This document shows positions 12,114 to 14,353 of a stretch of DNA of 14,353 bases, one piece after another. The notes beneath the pieces are model-generated. The model was not told the origin of the DNA and did not search any database. It saw nothing but the letters and a program-made list of their open reading frames with translations. The DNA is from an uncultured Campylobacter sp. Its GTDB lineage: Bacteria; Campylobacterota; Campylobacteria; Campylobacterales; Campylobacteraceae. The first letter of the stretch is position 1, and each line of letters starts with the position of its first letter. The stretch lies in assembly GCF_938045535.1 (NCBI RefSeq), contig NZ_CALIMQ010000203.1:1-14353 (forward strand). Reading direction: 5' to 3'. The position numbers and the translations under genes are program-made.

Positions 12114-14090
12114 TTGCAAAATTTTAAAATCGAGAGCAAATTCTCCCCAAGCGAGGATCAAGAAAAAGCGATCGAGGGCATCGTCGCGGGCTTTCAAAGC
12201 GGCAATAAATACCAAACTCTTCTCGGCGTTACCGGCTCGGGTAAAACTTTTACCATGGCGAATATTATTAAGAGGCTTGGAATTCCAGCACTCGTAATGA
12301 CGCATAATAAATCCCTCGCAGCACAGCTTTATAGCGAATTTAAGGGATTTTTCCCGCAAAATCACGTCGAGTATTTCATCAGCTACTACGATTATTATCA
12401 GCCCGAGGCCTACATCCCCAGGCAGGATCTTTTCATCGAAAAGGACAGCGACGTAAACCAAGAGCTCGAGCGCTTGCGACTAAGCGCCACGGCGAGCTTG
12501 CTAAGCTTCGACGACGTCATCACCGTGGCGTCGGTTTCGGCAAACTACGGCCTGGGCGATCCCGCCGAATACAAAGGCATGGTGCTGTTTTTTGAGATCG
12601 GATCAAAATTTAGTACTAAATTTTTGCTTCGCAAGCTCGTCGATATGGGCTATAAACGCAACGACGATTTTTTTGATCGCGGGAATTTTCGCGTAAACGG
12701 CGACGTGATCGACATCTATCCCGCGTATTTTAACGACGAGGCATTTAGGATCGAGTTTTTCGGCGACGAGATAGAGGCGATGTATCATCTAGACGTGCTC
12801 GAAAACAAAAAGACGCAGAGCGTCAAAAAATTTATTCTCTACCCGACGAGCCAGTTCATTGTGGGCGAGCAACGCCTGAAATCGACGATCAAAGGGATCG
12901 AGGAGGAGCTTGAACAGAGGCTAAAATTTTTCGAGGACGCGGGCAAGCTCGTCGAGGCGCAGCGGCTGAAAGGGCGAGTGGAGTTTGATCTTGAGATGCT
13001 GGGCGCTACGGGGATGTGTAAGGGGATCGAAAACTACGCGCGCTATCTGACCGGTCAAAAGCCGGGCGAGACGCCCTATTCGCTCTTTGATTACTACGAG
13101 AGCAAGGGCAAGGACTATCTCGTCATCGTCGATGAAAGCCACGTGAGCTTGCCGCAGTTTCGCGGTATGTTCGCAGGAGATCGTAGCCGTAAAGAAACGC
13201 TCGTAGAATACGGCTTCCGCCTGCCATCAGCACTTGATAACCGCCCGCTAATGTTTGATGAGTTTATCAACAAAAAAGCTAAATTTCTATTCGTCTCCGC
13301 AACGCCCAATGATTACGAGCTGGGTCTTAGCCGCGGCGCCGTATATGAGCAGATATTGCGCCCGACGGGACTACTCGATCCGCAGATTATTTTAAAAGAT
13401 AGCGACAATCAGGTCGAAATTTTACACGATATGGCAAAGGATGTCATCGCGCGCGGCGAGCGGATCTTAGTGACCGTGCTAACCAAAAAGATGGCGGAGG
13501 AGCTGAGCAAATACTATCTGGAGCTTGGACTTAAGGTCAAATATATGCACTCGGACATCGATGCGATCGAGCGCAACGAGCTCATCCGCGGCCTACGCAG
13601 CGGCGAATACGATATGCTAATCGGTATAAATTTGCTCCGCGAGGGGCTCGATCTGCCCGAAGTAAGCCTAATAGCGATCATGGATGCCGATAAGGAGGGC
13701 TTTTTGCGTTCGCGCACGAGCCTAATTCAGACGATGGGGCGAGCCGCGCGAAACGTGCATGGGCAGGTCGTGATGTTTTGCAAAAAGATCACCGCTTCGA
13801 TGCAAGAGGCGATCGACATCACCCAAAAGCGCCGTAAATTTCAAGATGAATACAACCGCGCCCACGGCATAACCCCGCATTCTGCGAGCCGTAATATCGA
13901 GGAGAGCCTAAAGATCGAGGACGGCACCGAAATTTTAAGAAAGGGCGCCAATCTCGAAAAAATGCCTGCCGCCGAGCGCGCCAAGATCGTAAAGGAGCTC
14001 CGCAAGCAGATGCTCGAAGCCGCAGCGGCTCTGGAGTTTGAAAAGGCCGCCGCACTGCGCGATGAGATCGCAAAACTTAGGAAGCTGTAA
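12114..14090 (+). CDS. uvrB: UvrABC excinuclease subunit B
   Basis: UvrB is the DNA-damage verification helicase of nucleotide excision repair; it is loaded by UvrA and incises with UvrC. Walker A GVTGSGKT lies at 38-45, the beta-hairpin YYDYYQPEAYIP at about 91-102, DESH at 340-343, helicase motif VI QTMGRAAR at 539-546, and a C-terminal UVR motif occupies the last 34 residues (IVKELRKQMLEAA, then LEFEKAAALRDEI). I chose TTG 12114 (658 residues) because AAAAAGGA sits 6 nt upstream, similarity to other UvrB N-termini begins there, and the -10 is too close to the ATG at 12072. A call using that ATG would add 14 residues. The gene is complete and normal. Confidence 0.95.
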   Translation: MQNFKIESKFSPSEDQEKAIEGIVAGFQSGNKYQTLLGVTGSGKTFTMANIIKRLGIPALVMTHNKSLAAQLYSEFKGFFPQNHVEYFISYYDYYQPEAYIPRQDLFIEKDSDVNQELERLRLSATASLLSFDDVITVASVSANYGLGDPAEYKGMVLFFEIGSKFSTKFLLRKLVDMGYKRNDDFFDRGNFRVNGDVIDIYPAYFNDEAFRIEFFGDEIEAMYHLDVLENKKTQSVKKFILYPTSQFIVGEQRLKSTIKGIEEELEQRLKFFEDAGKLVEAQRLKGRVEFDLEMLGATGMCKGIENYARYLTGQKPGETPYSLFDYYESKGKDYLVIVDESHVSLPQFRGMFAGDRSRKETLVEYGFRLPSALDNRPLMFDEFINKKAKFLFVSATPNDYELGLSRGAVYEQILRPTGLLDPQIILKDSDNQVEILHDMAKDVIARGERILVTVLTKKMAEELSKYYLELGLKVKYMHSDIDAIERNELIRGLRSGEYDMLIGINLLREGLDLPEVSLIAIMDADKEGFLRSRTSLIQTMGRAARNVHGQVVMFCKKITASMQEAIDITQKRRKFQDEYNRAHGITPHSASRNIEESLKIEDGTEILRKGANLEKMPAAERAKIVKELRKQMLEAAAALEFEKAAALRDEIAKLRKL

Positions 14091-14162
14091 GCTGCAAAGC
14101 CCGAAATGTCGTGAAATTTGCGCGTGAAATTCCGTCGAACAGAGCGTGAAATTTACACGATT

Positions 14163-14202
14163 TAAGGGCGAAATTTATGCGCTAGATTTGCGCGAGCCCT
14201 TA
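14163..14202. terminator. Hairpin between uvrB and the converging membrane-protein gene
   Basis: TAAGGGC (14163-14169) pairs with GCCCTTA (14196-14202), and GCGC (14179-14182) with GCGC (14190-14193) inside. No T tract follows on either strand. Placement between convergent genes suggests a weak shared terminator. CGTGAAATT occurs three times just before it (14110, 14123, 14145). Confidence 0.3.
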
Positions 14203-14224
14203 CCGTACCTAATCCGTCAATGAA

Positions 14225-14353
14225 TTAAAGCTTGTCACAATTTTCTCTTTTAAATTTTGATATGGTATCCAAAACAATAAAAATTAAAACCATATGAGAC
14301 ATTGCTAGCATAAACCATTTCTTCGGTGTAATATAATATCCTCTATCCGCAAA
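14225..14353 (-). CDS. C-terminal end of a membrane protein, partial
   Basis: On the minus strand, an open frame enters from the right edge and runs 42 codons to TAA at 14227-14225. It reads about FADRGYYITPKKW, then one hydrophobic membrane helix (FMLAMSHMVLIFIVLDTI) and a basic tail SKFKRENCDKL. The coding bases are clearly more AT-rich than the other genes here, with codons such as ATT, TTA and AAA. No family is recognisable from this tail. A fortuitous frame is possible but the TM-then-basic tail pattern is convincing. Confidence 0.5.
   Translation of the reverse strand, partial: FADRGYYITPKKWFMLAMSHMVLIFIVLDTISKFKRENCDKL

Overview
The window looks like chromosomal DNA from a Campylobacter species, probably one of the higher-GC oral or gut species. 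This rests on four things seen in the sequence: a fused ispDF gene, followed by an atypical response regulator of the HP1021/Cj1608 (CemR) type, an ATP-sulfurylase-like protein and pgpA, an order I recall from C. jejuni; a divergent mrp; promoters with a strong TATAAT-like -10 and no clear -35; and GC-rich codons interspersed with very many AAATTT words. The species assignment is inference.

Layout. 1-944 (-): a secreted protein with a PA14-like region, cut by the left edge. 945-1744: a gene-free stretch with a strong hairpin and a ladder of AATT words. 1745-4143 (-): mrp and thiC, overlapping by ATGA, so one operon. 4144-4360: a divergent control region with a nested dyad and recognisable -10 elements. 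4361-8308 (+): ispDF, the cemR-like regulator and the ATP-sulfurylase-like gene, overlapping end to start as one transcription unit. 8309-9053: a second gene-free AT-word stretch with a degenerate tandem array. 9054-9590 (+): pgpA. 9591-11086: an alpha/beta hydrolase gene flanked by two minus-strand coding remnants, then a low-GC segment and two hairpins. 11087-12044 (-): three small genes joined by ATGA overlaps, the last a pilin-like single-pass membrane protein. 12114-14090 (+): uvrB, divergent from that trio. 14225-14353 (-): the C-terminal end of an AT-rich membrane protein, cut by the right edge.

How the genes fit together. thiC makes the thiamine pyrimidine with an Fe-S cluster, and mrp is a candidate Fe-S carrier protein, so their coupling makes sense. 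IspDF catalyses two steps of the MEP isoprenoid pathway. The cemR-like gene encodes a receiver-type regulator that has lost the phosphoacceptor Asp. The protein after it has the ATP-sulfurylase fold but has lost the sulfate-binding motif. PgpA completes phosphatidylglycerol synthesis and UvrB acts in nucleotide excision repair.

The most unusual signal is a family of AAATTT-punctuated sequence. It fills the spacers and also appears as in-frame, low-complexity insertions: one inside the IspD domain and two in the ATP-sulfurylase-like protein. Two active-site anomalies also deserve attention: Mrp lacks the second Cys of its CxxC motif, and the ATP-sulfurylase-like protein has an altered QxRN motif.
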